Assembly (NCBI RefSeq): GCF_027580225.2
Contig: NC_073348.2
Coordinates: 27,889,501-27,953,500, forward strand
Source: Misgurnus anguillicaudatus
Lineage: Eukaryota > Chordata > Actinopteri > Cypriniformes > Cobitidae
Reading direction: 5' to 3'
DNA length: 64,000 bases
Below, one piece after another: positions 36,901-50,031 of the stretch. A program made the position numbers and the translations under genes. Each line of letters begins with the position of its first letter. The first letter of the stretch is position 1. The notes beneath the pieces were generated by a model. It had not been told where the DNA came from. It made no database searches and saw nothing but the letters and a program-made list of their open reading frames with translations.

Positions 36901-39900
36901 GTGACAGAAAATATCATTTTGTGGTTCTTGGAGATACAGAATGCTCCTGGATCCTTTAGACATCACTTGTATGTTTGCCTTCACATCAAAATCCAATTCA
37001 CTTGTTCACAAACTAATTCATATTTACATTCACTCTCCTGTATTAGTCTTTACAGGAATAAATTAACACAAACATGAATATTATTATCCTAATTATCCCA
37101 AGTTGGTATTTTTCACAATAAACGAAGATTAACTTTTCTCCCATACAGTGAAAATAAATAGAGGATGCAGCTTTCACAAGCTTTCTGACATAAAAAAGGT
37201 CATACGAGTTTGAAATGATATAACTGTGAGTACAGTTTCATCTTTTTTTTTTTGTTTATTATTAATTTTCAAGTGAACTGTTCCTTTAAGCACTCATCTA
37301 GATTGGCTTTGTAATCTACCACAATTTCACTCACCCTTCGGAGGAGGTTGCAAATTCTCTCGATGTTTAATATTCTTTCCCTCTGAGGAAAAGCAGAAAA
37401 CCCAGTAAGATTACTAGCAGCTCAAATCATGCATGTCAATGTGCATGTGTGTACATGTATTTTGAAAACCCGCTGTTCACAGTCGGCAAAGTGATGCTGT
37501 GTGGTTGATGCTGTGTGAAAGAAATCATGAACTAAGAAAAGCCTTACCGCTCTGGTGGGGTTGCTCTGATCGATGGGGTTTTTGAAGTCTGTGCGCAGCT
37601 CATCAAACGCAATAATCTAGAAAAGCAACAACAACAAGAAATGTTTTTTTATTTATTTGAGCAATTGCAACATCATGGGTGAGCAACACTTTAAAGATGG
37701 TGATTCTTTCATCATGTCGAATCATTCAAGCCCTTTCAGTCTATTTGTCTTTTATATTTTTTAAGCTTTAGCCTCAAACCATATTTTCATCTCCACCTTG
37801 GCCCATATAGATCCATATCTCCTGTGGTCCTCACTTCATTGTCCTCTGTAAACAGATGCAGTTGCCATGGTGATTGAAAGATCCCCTTAGCGGGCGTCAT
37901 GGTTACTATAGAAGTGATTTCACAATCTTATTGGCTGAGAGCCATAAAGAGATGGGGACGGGGGTGTCGGAAGAAAATTACGGTTTGATAAGCATTCTCA
38001 ATAACATGATTTCTCGCTGACATGCACTCATGCACAGACTCTCAACCTCCCCATTCTGTCTCCCGTCGCTCCTTTTTTCTCTCTCTCTCTCTCTCTCACA
38101 CACATATAGGTATATATATATATACTCATGCTCACACCATATGACTCACGTTTAGATTTTCTCCCACTCCATGTCATTAGTCAATAGACAGTCATTTCAA
38201 GTCTGTTTCTTAATGGCCCTTTCAACGTCTTACACACATAAGGTCTGCAATCTACTTCCAGTCTGAAAATATCTCAACATTCTTGGTTTAGTAATTTAAG
38301 TCTGCATGGTGTTTTAGACTTTAACAATTCTGTTTAAGGCCAATTTTGTGTTTGTCCGCTGTTCCCTTTGTATGTCGCCTCTGATATGTTGAATACAGAT
38401 GATGCTGAAGTCTCTGGTGGTGACTGTGTAAATTTCATTTGTAATTCTACAGACAGTTCAGATGGTACAAATGTTGACCTCTTCCTGTCCTATTGTGAAT
38501 TCTCTCTGATGTCTTTGTGTCGAGATGGATGAATCTTACTAAAACATGTCTACAGTTACAATAAATGTGCTGAAAAGGTTCTGGTTGGTTTGTCAAAGAA
38601 CCGCTTCTTTCATACCTTTATATAATCTAAAGAAAATGTTTTTAAGACAAAGAACATTCTTTAAAATAAAAGTGCTTTACGATGCCATAGAACAACCATT
38701 TTTGTTTAAATGGTTCTATAAAGAGCATCTTTGTACAGTAAAAAAACAACTTGTAAAATTTACTTTAAAAATCCTTGTAACAATTTGCGCGAATGTTTTT
38801 AAGTAATATTTACTGCTTTTTTAAGTACAACTTACCTACTAAAATCAAATAAAATCTACTTAATAATTGACTTAAATAATTAAATAAATGTCACTTAAAT
38901 ATTTTTATTTTAAAAGTTAGATTTATTTTAATGGTTTAGATTAAGTCTATTACTATTTTAAATATTGAAGCATTGCTGTCCTAAAAATATTAAGTAAATC
39001 TTATTTACTGCTGTATGGTAAATTTGTATTTACTGTTTGTTATTTTCTATGGACTTATTTAGTCTTAGTGTTACAAATGGCATTATTACACAACCTTTAT
39101 GACTGACTATAAGTCATTGAATAAACTTGATTCTCCACAGAAACGCACACAAAAATGCATTTTTGACATGCATTGTTAAGCGAAGAGAATACAATAAAAT
39201 GTTCTGAACACGGTTTATGTAAGGAAACACTGATCACCTGAACAGTGACTTCACAAAATTATAATTTACAACAGAAAAACATCAATAATACAAGAGCTTA
39301 AACCTTTATGACATTTTATTAACAAATATTTAGTTAAAGTTCTTATCAGTTCTTATTCTGTGAAAAAGCTTAAAAATATCTAAATATTCAGGCGCAAAGG
39401 ATTGTGGGTATTCCTTACAACATGTGCAAATAAATGTAAGTTCATTTTACTTATTGTTTTTAGTTTAATGGATTTTATATGCTTAAGTTAACCGAACTCA
39501 GATTTTTGACTTAAAGTTTTTGATTAAAATTGACTAAATTATTTTAGGAATGTGCAGTGACTATAAAACAATTAAATAATACAAGAAAATATATAATACT
39601 ACTTACTATTCCCACACAGTTTATTTTGTAAATTAATTAATTAATTAATTAATTGTGTATTTATCATCTTTTTACTTAGGAAAATCTTGTTCTCAATAAA
39701 TGTTAATATTACTATGTAGAAATTATGAGGGTTAATCTTATATTTTATATTTTGTCAGTGTCGTGTAAAACTTCAGATTATAAAAATGTATGAAGGGTTT
39801 TTATATGTCACTAAAATCAAAAGAAAATTATGTGTTTATTTGACAAAAACAAAGCAGGTGATTCTCATTAAATTTGTATTGTTTATTGTACTACCTCTAA

Positions 39901-40861
39901 TCAATACCGATTCTTTATAAAAAAAAATAAAAAATGATATTACAGTATGCACAAACTTAATACACTCTTAATAATAAAGGTGCTATAAGGTTTTTTACAA
40001 TGATGTCATAGATTAATAGTCTGTAGAAAGACATTTACAAGAATCTTTGTGAAACAGAAAGGCTCTTCAGATGTTAAAGGTTCTTTATGGAACCATTTAG
40101 CCAAAAATCTGTCATCTATATAGCATCATGAACACTCTTAAAATTAAAAAAGGTCCTTAAAAGATTCTTTACAGCAAAGCCATAAAGAACCGTTATTGTT
40201 TCCACAACGAACCATTAATGCAAAGGTTCTTCGTTTATACATTTTTATAATCTGAAGAACCTTTTTCACCTTTTTTGTAAATGTTCTAAAAAAGGTTCTT
40301 CTATCGTGACACTTGTTTATTTTTAAGAGTGCATGTAAGCTGCTTTTGGATAAACGTATTTGCGAAATGCATAAATAATATAAATATAATGTTTTGACAG
40401 ATTAAATGCCATTCACCTATTTGCCCGTGTGATGTACAGTTGCACATTTATAAAGTCACACCACCTTTCTCAATTTTCCCCCTGTATTCATCTGCATGTT
40501 CTGTATCACCAATGACTCAGAATGTCGACTCCAGTAATAACTAATACATTTTATATTCACCTCATCTACAACAGCCCTTGTTAAGGAAGGGATGACAGCT
40601 TAGACAGACACACACCAGTCTCACAAACTTGCACCGACACACATACTTAGATTCACACAGATCTGGCAACGTTGTCGATTCAGACGCCAGTTTGAAATGT
40701 GTGACAGGTGCTACAGGTACCCACACATATTAACATTGTATCAAATACAGAAGATCTACAGTATGGTGCTCTGAACTTACCTGCCAGATGACGAAGAAGA
40801 TCAAGGCGGCGCAGAGCACGAGTGTTAACATGTAGCAGAAGGCAGCGAAGGTGAAGGCCAT
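33970..40861 (-). CDS. cnih2: Cornichon family AMPA receptor auxiliary protein 2
   Basis: CNIH2 is a membrane cargo receptor that exports AMPA-type glutamate receptors from the ER and stays with them to slow their gating. Six coding exons on the minus strand: 40861-40781, 37616-37548, 37382-37335, 36767-36655, 34462-34319 and 33997-33970, 160 residues exactly as in mammals. Membrane segments: [20 protein letters not shown] at the N-terminus, [16 protein letters not shown] in the middle, and [20 protein letters not shown] at the end. [12 protein letters not shown] and [15 protein letters not shown] are diagnostic of CNIH2 over CNIH3. The 48-nt third exon encodes [16 protein letters not shown], the loop absent from CNIH1. 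Intron 1 (3.2 kb) and intron 4 (2.2 kb) hold most of the gene's repeats. Confidence 0.96.
34554..35036. mobile_element. TTAA element (AGGGGCCATGGCATGA family), copy 1
   Basis: In cnih2 intron 4. Ends AGGGGCCATGGCATG and CCCATGGTCCCT. TTAA at 34550-34553 and 35037-35040, the second shared with the next element. Further copies at 44734 and 45461. Confidence 0.82.
35041..35282. mobile_element. TTAA MITE (AGGCGGGGTGCATGAT family), copy 4
   Basis: Starts AGGTGGAGTGCACGATTTCT and ends at 35282. TTAA at 35037-35040 and 35283-35286. Confidence 0.8.
35419..36527. mobile_element. TTAA element (AGAGCACCTATTTCAT ends), nested
   Basis: TTAA at 35415-35418 and 36528-36531. Carries the hAT element 35899-36479. 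A related truncated copy sits in wdr74 intron 7 (about 47940-48353). Confidence 0.8.
35899..36479. mobile_element. hAT element (TAGGCTATGTCCACACG ends), innermost
   Basis: Ends TAGGCTATGTCCACACG and CGTGTGGACAGCCCCT. The 8-bp target duplication TACACACT/TACACACC (one mismatch) is at 35891-35898 and 36480-36487. Confidence 0.8.
37617..40780. other. cnih2 intron 1 repeats
   Basis: AT-rich intron. 38080-38125 has short CT and TA runs. 40134-40332 looks like a MITE with inverted ACTCTTAAAAT ends and several GGTTCTTTATGGAACC-like motifs; a related decayed stretch is at 39963-40130. No coding sequence seen. Confidence 0.5.
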
Positions 40862-41282
40862 GGCTGTGCCGGCCAGCCTGACGGTGAAACGGGTCGAGAG
40901 AGGGCAAAGGGGAATAATCCCCTGCTCTCTCTCTCTCTTTCTGTTTGTCTGTCTCTCTCTCTCTTTGTTACTGTGCCCCCTTTACTTTTTTACTGTTGCC
41001 AACCACTTTCTTCTTGAAGCTTGTGGTCCAAGTGAGGATGGAGAGGAATCTTCTCGTCTGGAACTGTAGATATAAGGCGTCTGGCTTTCTCCGCTTCTGT
41101 CTGTTGCTTATCCACCTCCGCTGGCTGGAACGTCTTATACCATGTGTGCTGGACTGTGTGTGTATGTGCGTTGATGTGTAATTGTTTCTCTCTGCCTGGG
41201 TGCTGTCCAGATAACTGCTGGAGCTGTTTCCGCTTTTCACTCTCCTTGCAATCTCACTCCTCTCTCCTCGTTCCTTCACTTG

Positions 41283-41285
<3 letters not shown>

Positions 41286-41353
<68 letters not shown>

Positions 41354-41354
41354 G
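41286..41354. repeat. (TC)n microsatellite upstream of cnih2
   Basis: Pyrimidine run of about 70 nt, roughly 430 bp upstream of the cnih2 start codon, probably in its promoter or 5' UTR. It creates long spurious frames on both strands (Ser-Leu and Arg-Glu repeats). Confidence 0.95.
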
Positions 41355-41859
41355 ACTGGCAGGCAGGAGGTTTTGTATGTGAAAATCTGCCCCCTCCCCC
41401 CTGTCTCTATGATTAGTGGTGCAGACTTGGTCCACACACCTCACGTACAGCACAACACCTAAAAAATGTATTGTCGGCACATCGGGCACTGGAGGATGAA
41501 TGTCGTCTGTCTACAATCTGAAACACAGACATTGATTTGAGTTGTGAAGTAATAGACGGCTAAAGCTTTAATTTGAGTTGATGGGTGATTGATGAACAGT
41601 AATTACAAAGGTATTATGAATGTGGTAATGTCAATCAATAACATGACCCTTAGCAGCATCCAAAATCGATAGGTCTTTCCTTTATTGGAGTCATCGATCA
41701 GTTTAAGATGCTAATAAAACAGGTTTATATATACATTTTCAGTATAGATAAAATAGACAGTGGATTTGGATAATGCTATGATCTTGTAATATTAATGAAA
41801 TGTATGATCCTTACCAAAATTACATACATGACTAGTGATTTTTGCATCAACATCATCCT

Positions 41860-42089
41860 GATCTCACAAGAAATCGTAAATATTTTACGAGTTGGCTTAT
41901 TTGTATCGATTCATATGAAGTTAATCGTGCAAAATCATAAGATTCTCATGAAAAAACAACAACCAAACCCAACCCCACACCTAACCCCAACGTAACAGGG
42001 GTCAATATCATACCAAAACTTACGAATGTGGTTGTATGAATTAATACAAATTAGCCAACTTGTAAAATATGTACGAATTCTCGTGAGAT
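41860..42089. mobile_element. Family B foldback element, single-unit form
   Basis: Ends ATCTCACAAGAAATCG and GAATTCTCGTGAGAT. The core has CCCAACCCCACACCTAACCC. Its interior unit is the apparent progenitor type of the satellite at 62060-63290. Confidence 0.7.
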
Positions 42090-42623
42090 GGCATTGCAGC
42101 AATCAGAACAATTCCTGTTCTCTTAACATCCTTTAATAAAACCTTTCTGTTTCACAAAATGTTTAAAAAAAGTTTAGTTTATAAAAATGGTATTATTAAA
42201 GAATATTTGACCAAATCTTTGTCCAAAAATGTTTTTTTTTCTACGGCATTGCTGTGAAGAACTTTTACACCTTTATTTTTAACCCCTTAGCATTTCTGAA
42301 AAAGGCTAAAAATCCCTAAGGACACAAATTTTACCTGCTGTGTTGATTGTATTTTAAACCGGTTTACATCATTCGAATCACAAGAAGATCAGCTTTCAAA
42401 TGATATGCGACATGTTTAGCTTTTTGTTTTATTTGATGAAGTTTTATGCCAAATAATGCAGTGTCTCTCCTACGGTACACTGGAATTTTAGGGGTTAAGA
42501 ATGCAAATACTTTTTTTAAATCATCTCTAAACTAAGTTCTAATAAATGTGCCACATTTTAATCTTCAGTCGTGCATGAATCCATAACCCTTACAAAAATT
42601 AACCATGTACAAAAATGGTTCAT

Positions 42624-42786
42624 TCAATTTACTTATTTTTTTAAGGTAATTGGTCGCAATCAATTTATTTAAGCTACATTCAAACAAAACAAAAATTTGA
42701 AAAACAAAACAAAAAACTTTTGTTTAAATGTAGCTTAAATAAATTGATTGCGACCACTTGCCTTAAAAAAATTGAGTAAATTGAAT
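42624..42786. repeat. Near-perfect palindrome, arms of about 60 bp
   Basis: The left arm runs TCAATTTACTTATTTTTTTA through GGTCGCAATCAATTTATTT to the AAACAAAA centre. The right arm is its inverse, ending TTGAGTAAATTGA. Probably the core of a CACTG-type MITE. The surroundings (42090-44730) are AT-rich, with a poly(A) run at 43817-43835, and hold no recognised gene. Confidence 0.75.
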
Positions 42787-44733
42787 TAATCATTTTTCAG
42801 TGCATGTTTTTTTGTTGTTGTTGGTGTATTGATTACTAATAGCAAAACCAAAGTTTTACTACAGTAACTATGTGTTTTTTTTAAGTAAATCCATGGTTCA
42901 TTTTTGTAAGGGAACAGAAGTGTAATGATGTACTTCAATTTATCTTAAAAAAATTTGATGATGATATAAATGATGATATAAAATGGTAAACTAAGTTGCA
43001 TTTTATTATACTGGTAATAAGCATCATCAAGCCTACCTGTGTTTTCGGTAGCATGAGCACAAGTATGTCAACGTCTGTCCTTGTTCCCCTCATTTTCCTC
43101 CCGCCAATCTGGGTCGACACCATGTCAGAAATCTGTAGTCTGTCTTGCACTGTGTCAATGTCGATCCCATAACAGTTTCTCATTGGCTGGTTGCTGTTCT
43201 GAACAGGTACAGGAGCCAGAAGACGTGTTGATTGTATCTTTTTCTTTAATCTTGCGCTTCACACGCACTTAGTATTTTTTCTCATCATATCTGTCCTGCC
43301 ATTATCCCTTTGCTCCTTTCTCCATTTTAACCCTCTCTGTCTGTTTTGCTGTTCTACAAATTCAATCTAAATTCAATCTAAAAATCAGCTGAAAGAGAAA
43401 CATCCCTCTTATATTCCGCATGCCAGAGCTGTTTCGAATAAAATGATGATCTCATTACCTGTGGCCGTGATGCCCAACTACATTCAACAGTCTTCTCCCT
43501 CTCCTCGCCTGTGTTTCAGTCCTGGTTCTCAGCGTACTCTCAATCCCTCGAGAGATATGAGGGGGCAGAGGGAGCTCCGAGTCTTTTCATCTTTGGCTTC
43601 CCTTGTTTGTCTCTCACTCTCTCTCTCTCTTTTATTCTCTCAGAGCTGTCTCTTTCTTCGCAACGTTACTTTCTTGATAAAAGTGCTTTTGCCACGCAAG
43701 AGAGGTTTGATTCTACTTCTTTCTATTCCTTCTTCAGTATGTCAGTGCCAAGCCTGTTTCAGTGAGCAAACTGAGGGGTGTTTTCAGTTGCATTTTATTG
43801 TTCCTTCCATTTCCAAAAAAAAAAAAAAAAAAAATAAAATAAATAGCATTACACATACACAATGTGTCTACCACTATATTTCTGCAATGATTACACATAT
43901 AGATCTTACAGTATACATTTGGGTTCCCTACCACCTCATTTATGGTGTCTACATACATTTTTGATGAATATCCCCTGAGGCCTTATTGTGCTTCTCTAAC
44001 TAGCTATATTTCTTCTGTTTATTGTGTGTACTTTATGCGTGGGAAATTTTCATTGGATCCAGGAAACCCTTTTTTTAATTGTTCCCTAAGGTGAAGACAG
44101 TGAATCATTCGAATATTAAGGCTTATGATTTGCTTGTGTTGCTTGTTATTGAGATTTCAGCTCTTTAGGTTTAGCACAGTCGCACGGATAAATGTCCTAA
44201 AGCACATACAGCATCCTTGATATATATGTCCAAGAGTACCACCTGGTGGATTCTTCACCATTTAAGTTTTACATCTATGTTATCCAATATTTCTAAGTAA
44301 ATACACGCTCATTATTAATCTATACACTGTAAAAAATGCTTTGTTGCACTTACATTTTTAAGTTTATTTAAGGTCATTTAAACTTTTTTGACTAGTGAGG
44401 AGTTGCAATAAATAAATAAAAATATTGTTGATTGGGCTTAAGTCATTACAACTTTATTTTTTTATAATTTAGCAACTTCTATCCAGTCAAAAAAGTTTAC
44501 ATTACTTAATTCAAGTATTTTAAACTTAAACATTTAAGAGGGGAACCACATCTAATTTATTTATTTCAGTGCTTGTGTGTTGTTTTTGAAGTATATGGGT
44601 ACAGTAGTGATTCTGTAATTAATTCATTTCCGAATATTTTACATGAAATTATATATAATTCTTGAAACGAGATGTTAATATAGATGTCGTGAGAAATTAT
44701 AATAGTGTCTGTGACAGCAGAGACTAATTTTAA

Positions 44734-45161
44734 AGGGCTTTTTATAGACTTTTAGATGCAAAATAAAGAATTGGTGTCCCCAGAGTACGTATGTGAAGTT
44801 TTAGCTCAAAAAACATTTATAGATCATTTAGTATAACATGTTAAATTGCCACTTTGTAGGTTTGAGTAAAAATCTGCCGTTTTTGCGTGTGTCCTTTTAA
44901 ATGCAAATAAGCTGATCACTGCACTAAATGGCAGTGTCATGGTTGGATAGTGCAGATTAATAGGCAGTATTATCCCCCTCTGACATCACAAGGGGAGACA
45001 AATTTCAACTATTTTTTCACATGCTTGCAGATGATGGTTTGCCAAAACTAAGTTACTGTTCTTTTTCACATTTTTCTAGGTCGATAAAAGCGTTCAGGAC
45101 CCAATTATAGCACTTAAACATGAGTCAGATGAAAAAGTGAGATTTTCATGATGTGTCCCCT
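44734..45161. mobile_element. TTAA element (AGGGGCCATGGCATGA family), copy 2, inverted
   Basis: TTAA at 44730-44733. The right flank is mutated to TTAT. Internal GGTGTCCCCAGAGTACGTAT is the reverse complement of the segment in the other copies. Confidence 0.72.
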
Positions 45162-45193
45162 TTATGTTGGACTATGGTTCGTGTGTGTTAGAC

Positions 45194-45429
45194 CAGTGAT
45201 TCTCAAACTGGGGCCGTGAGATTGTGCCGGGGGTCCCAGTTTTATGAAATTTTATAAAATACATTTATTTATCATAAATTCTATGTAATTAGACCTCCGA
45301 ACAGCACTACATAGTGTAATTTAACATGTTTGGTTAATTAAAATTTTAAGTTTTACAATGTTTCATGTCCTAAATTTTCTTGGGGGGGCCAGAAATTGCA
45401 TCACACAACAAAAAAGTTGAGAATCACTG
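45194..45429. mobile_element. hAT MITE copy 3 (TIR CAGTGATTCTCAAACT)
   Basis: Target duplication TGTTAGAC/GGTTAGAC (one mismatch) at 45186-45193 and 45430-45437. Same family as 4875 and 5406. Confidence 0.8.
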
Positions 45430-45460
45430 GGTTAGACAGTCAAAAAACTTGGAGGCTTAC

Positions 45461-45862
45461 AGGGGACATATCATGATAATCTGAGTTTTTCCATGTTTAA
45501 GTGCTATAATTGGGTCCCCAGTGCTTCTATCAACCTAGAGAACATGGAAAAAAAGGATTTGAACCCAGTACTTAGTTTTGTTAAACCATTCTCTGCAAGC
45601 ATGTGAAAAAATAGGTCATTGAAATTTGGCTCCCCTTGTGATGTCAGAAGGGGATAATATCTGCACTATTAAACCAGGGCACTGCTATTTAGTGCAGCTC
45701 ATTTGCATTTTAAAGGACAAAACCAGAAATGTGCACACATGCTATATTTAACATGCTATAATACATTTTCTATGGTATTTGAGCTAGAACTTCACACATG
45801 TACTCTGGGGACACCAAATAATAATTTGACATTTAAAAAAAATATCTTGCGAAATGTCCCCT
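45461..45862. mobile_element. TTAA element (AGGGGCCATGGCATGA family), copy 3
   Basis: Starts AGGGGACATATCATGATAAT and ends GAAATGTCCCCT-type sequence. The left flank is TTAC (mutated), the right TTAA at 45863-45866. Confidence 0.72.
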
Positions 45863-46240
45863 TTAAAGCCAATGTACAGCTTGGGTCTGTTTGTCCGAAC
45901 AAAGTGAGACTGTAAATTGTGTGAGAAACCTTATTTTCGAAGTTTTGCAATCCCATTTGATACCACCAACATATAAAAAGCCTCCTAATTAAAAATGTCA
46001 GAGAAAAATCGTTATTTTGTCTTCAAAGAGAGAAAGATCGTAAGCATTAAAACGTATTGGATGCAATCGAACATCACATCTGCGTCTAAAACCCCCATCT
46101 ATTCGTTTTAATTTGGGAGCGGAACCAAAATCTCCTAGGTAGCGTGCTGAGTTTTCACCCGGAGGGTATTCTTCGCGCACAGTATCGTGGAGCTCTGTTT
46201 TGATCAGTTTAATAGCTCCAACTCACTTTTTGCCATTTAA

Positions 46241-49200
46241 ATGGCTGCCAAAAGTCAATTATGCTCAATATGGCTAGGATCCGAGACGGGGATATTAAAA
46301 GGTAAGGTGTTATTCGGCGTTTCCGTTACTTTTTAGACATTTGGTTCACTAGCTAGCGAGCCATGTGTAGTACACGTGAGTTGGCATCACATTTTGTCCC
46401 TTTAAATTTCTTCAAATTAATATTGTATTATTATCACTTTTTATATCAAGGTGTGAGTCTAAGCAAAAAACAGGCGTTTAACTTTTGTGAAATGAGCCAC
46501 TTGAGTCGTGATCAGGAGGTGTGTGTGATGGCCTGGGGAGATACATACGAGTCTGAGGTGAGATCAAAATGACAGACTTGATAACAATGATTCTGTGATT
46601 ATCACTGGCAGCATTTGTCTATTTATTTATATGCGTTTAATTTAGGTGCTAGTGGGGTGTGTAAATGGGACCGTGAGGACCTTCAGTACGGATAAGGGGA
46701 TCTTCACAGGAAGCAGAGAATGTGGGGATCCCTCACAAGGCAGATTCACAGGGCTTGCTGTTACTGACAGGTATCTGCCAATATGTTGTGTGTCTCCATG
46801 CGAGCTGATACATTACACATTTGCATTTATTTCCATGTTAATGATGGCATTTCTCCACCTTTTAGTTCTTGGATCACTTGCGTGGAGTCCGGATTGGTGA
46901 AGGTGTGGAAGGAAGGCAGTACAGAGTCAGACACAGTAAGTCTGGTGCTTGTGCTTATATAATCATGTGATTTTTGCATTTCCCATTGGTCTTTCAATTC
47001 AACTCCATCTGTGCCTGTCTCTAGGTTGAGATAAATGCTGGCAGTGGAATTTGCAGAATGCGACAAAACCCGTCACAGAAACATCATGTGGCGACAGGAG
47101 GGAAGGAGAATCCTCTCAAAGTCTGGGATCTAGAGAAACCCGATAAAGCAATATTTACTGCCAAAAATGTAAGTAGTAAAAGATAAGAAACATTTCAGTT
47201 GGTCACTGTCTTGTACTAACTGCTGTGAATATGTTTTTTAAATCCATTAGGTTGCCCATGACTGGTTGGACTTGCGAGTACCCGTATGGGTGAGAGACAT
47301 CGGCTTCATCCCAGACTCAGATAAAATAGTAACATGTACTGGACACCAACAGGTTTGTTGTTTTAATCCCACAGTTACCAATATGTACCAGTTGTACAAT
47401 TAGTTTTCTATTTTTTAAATGCCCCATACAAAGTTTATATTACTATATATGTGGAAGTTTAGCATTGAGCTTACAGCAGATCTGGTCTGTTTTATGCCAG
47501 GCTCACACTAAATGTTTTTAAAAAATTAGGGTAATTATAAAATCTGGTTGCAGAACCTGCATAATGTGAATCTTAAACAAATTTTATTCTTTTAAGACAT
47601 CTTAAAGTCCCAATGAATACAGAACTGATGATTCTTATAATGTAATGTTGCAGTGTTTATTAGAAACAATTTATCCGTGTAAGTCATCATTAGGGATGGG
47701 CGATTAATCTGCGATTCTCATTTAATACACTGAGCCGTATTGCCCATCATAATGGCACAAACTGTCGTTTATTTATTATGACCTGAAATAGACGTACAGC
47801 GATGTTAGGAGGATGGCTTGTACGCATATCTTGAAACGGTGCGAAACTATATACGGTTTCATCGGACCCACGTGCGCTGACGCGATACACGTCTGGATCC
47901 GAACTTTACTTATGGTTTTGTTAAAACCTTGCTAAACTGATCTCTTGAACAAATGCCTCGTCGAAAATAACAAATGTTTTGGTTTCCTAGGTAATCTATG
48001 TGTTTTTGTTTTTTTGCTTGTTTTATAAATAATCTACGTTTAAAGAACTATGTTGTTATTTATTCTTAGCGGAGTTTACCGGAAGTTACGTGCGGACCAC
48101 GACAGCCGTTTGTTTATGTTGTTACTGCTGAAACCGTCTATGTTTGTGCAATGTGCGCGTGTCAAATGATCAAATCTGATTTATAGCTTGTGCCATATAA
48201 ACACGCACATCAATCCAATCACACTATTATGTGTTCAATGTGCGGTATGTGGAAAATAATGTTTTTTTAACCATAAACTATGCAAACACATTGTATTATA
48301 CCAATTACACAAAATAAGGATGGTTTTTAGCAATGAAATAGGTGCTCTTTAAAATACTAAATATCAAACATGTTTGAAATGAATGGGGGGCAATTTCCTT
48401 TTGAGCCGATTGGGAGGTGTAAGATTTGATATGTAAATGTCAAACATGTAATGATAATCTGAGCCGAACATTGGAACTAATCGAGTTTCTGGACCCAGTT
48501 TTCTCATATACAGCGTAGATGGCCTCCAGCCTCTCTGTTCCTGTGATTCAATGGTAGAGCATTGCATTAGCAGCACAGAACACGTAATGTACTGATAAAA
48601 ATGTATTACCTGTAATGTACTGAAAGTCACTTTGGATGAAAGCTTCTGCTAAATTCGTGAATGTAAATTTAGTTTTTCATATAATAATATATACAATTGT
48701 AAAATGATTACATCATCTTTCTACTCTTCCTCCGTCAGGTTCATGTGTATGACCCCTCGACCCCTCAGAGGAGGCCTGTGATGGAGGCAAAATTTGGAGA
48801 GTACCCACTTACAGCTCTATCTCTTCCTGCCAGCCAGGGCACCGTGGTGGTGGGTAACACTCACGGGGAACTTGCAATCCTCGATCTCCGAAAAGGTAAG
48901 CAGGATGCTCCGTTTTTTTCCTTTAGTAGGATTAGTTCTGTTCTAAGCAGTTTACCTTTGAATTTACAAATGCCTTCGTGTTTGTCAGTTCCTTGTGAGT
49001 CCTTTAATGTGTTCCAAATATCAAAAATGTAACTAGCTAGACTGCAGAGATATGCAGTGTAATGTTAAACTCCAGAGAGTATTATGTTGTCTGACCCAGC
49101 TCACCTCTCTCTGCCTGTATTTTGCTGCAGGGCTCGTGCGTGGGTGTCTCAAGGGTCTGGCTGGGTCAGTGCGGGGGCTACAGTGCCATCCATCCCTTCC

Positions 49201-49805
49201 ATTAGTTGCCTCATGTGGTTTAGATCGTTTTCTAAGAGTACACAGCCTGGAGGACCGATCTTTACAACACAAGGTACGAACATGCAAGAAGTCTTTTTCT
49301 GTTTCTTTTCCTTTTTTAAAACTCTGTTACATGCACCATTTTATCAGAAGTGCCTCCCACTCAGTGGAGTGTTTGTGCGAATGGTAATTTTTATAAACAT
49401 ATTTTCTCTTTGCAGGTCTATCTGAAGTCACGACTCAATTGCGTCCTGCTCTCGAGCCGAGAACTGGAGGTAAATGACAACATTGTGTCAAAGTGCATCA
49501 TTTCGATAATTCGCTTTTATGTAACTGAACATCAACAACAAAACAACTAACTGATGATTTTATACTGTTCCAAAATAGCTTTTATGAGTGTAATTGTAAT
49601 GACCAATTTGCTTCTCTTTCAGTCATCTACTGATGTTACTGGAGATGTAGAGGAGGTGAAGGCGGAGGACGAAAAGGATGAGGACGAAATTTGGGATACC
49701 ATGGAAACGGTTACAGAGAAATCCAAAAAGAGGATTGCCCAGGAAGAGGAAGAAGTAGTTACAGGAGGAAAAGAAAAAAAGAAGAGAAAAGTAGCAAAGA
49801 AGTGA
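46241..49805 (+). CDS. wdr74: WD repeat-containing protein 74 (60S ribosome biogenesis)
   Basis: WDR74 (yeast Nsa1) is a nucleolar beta-propeller that joins pre-60S particles and is released by NVL2. Ten coding exons: 46241-46301, 46451-46557, 46646-46770, 46866-46935, 47025-47168, 47251-47352, 48739-48895, 49131-49273, 49416-49469 and 49623-49805. They join in frame to 381 residues (human 385). Recognisable propeller segments: GCVNGTVRTFSTDKG, ENPLKVWDLE, VPVWVRDIGF, TGHQQVHVYDPSTPQRRPV, GNTHGELAILDLRKG and ASCGLDRFLRVHSLEDR. The tail is acidic, then ends in KEKKKRKVAKK, a nuclear/nucleolar signal. Poly(A) signals ATTAAA at 50032 and AATAAA at 50215. Intron 7 (1.4 kb) carries a SINE and a truncated MITE. 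Confidence 0.95.
47353..48738. other. wdr74 intron 7
   Basis: Contains a truncated relative of the 35419 TTAA element (about 47940-48353, ending ATAGGTGCTCTTTAA), a hAT-like end TAGGGATGGGCGAT near 47692 without a partner, and the SINE at 48537. Confidence 0.5.
48537..48665 (+). repeat. tRNA-derived SINE
   Basis: GATTCAATGGTAGAGCATTG A-box region and a GAAAGTCACTTTGGATGAAA tail. The B-box is damaged. Confidence 0.65.
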
Positions 49806-50031
49806 TACTGTACTTCTAAAGGACTTTTATTTTTATATCCGGGTTCTTTTAATGGGAACAGTGTACGGACAGTAGCCAAACATGTGTCTTTATAATAATG
49901 CTTATTGTCATTATAATTTCTCATTTCTTCCCGTGAAATGCTTTTGAACATTTGTGGAGTTATCAGATTTTTAGATTACCTCTCAAATGTGAACTTGCAT
50001 ATAAACCAGTTTTTGTAAAACTGAAAAAAAG

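Noticed and set aside
40968..41489. 173-codon minus-strand ORF
   Set aside because: Half of it is the Arg-Glu translation of the (TC)n microsatellite, with no family resemblance.
42935..43183. Minus-strand frame with a possible donor (PKTQ|GTAGGC)
   Set aside because: Looks mildly protein-like, but there is no partner exon, family match or acceptor in a sensible position upstream of cnih2.
43443..43964. 173-codon plus-strand ORF
   Set aside because: Runs through CT-rich and poly(A) sequence with Ser/Leu and Lys runs; no support as coding.
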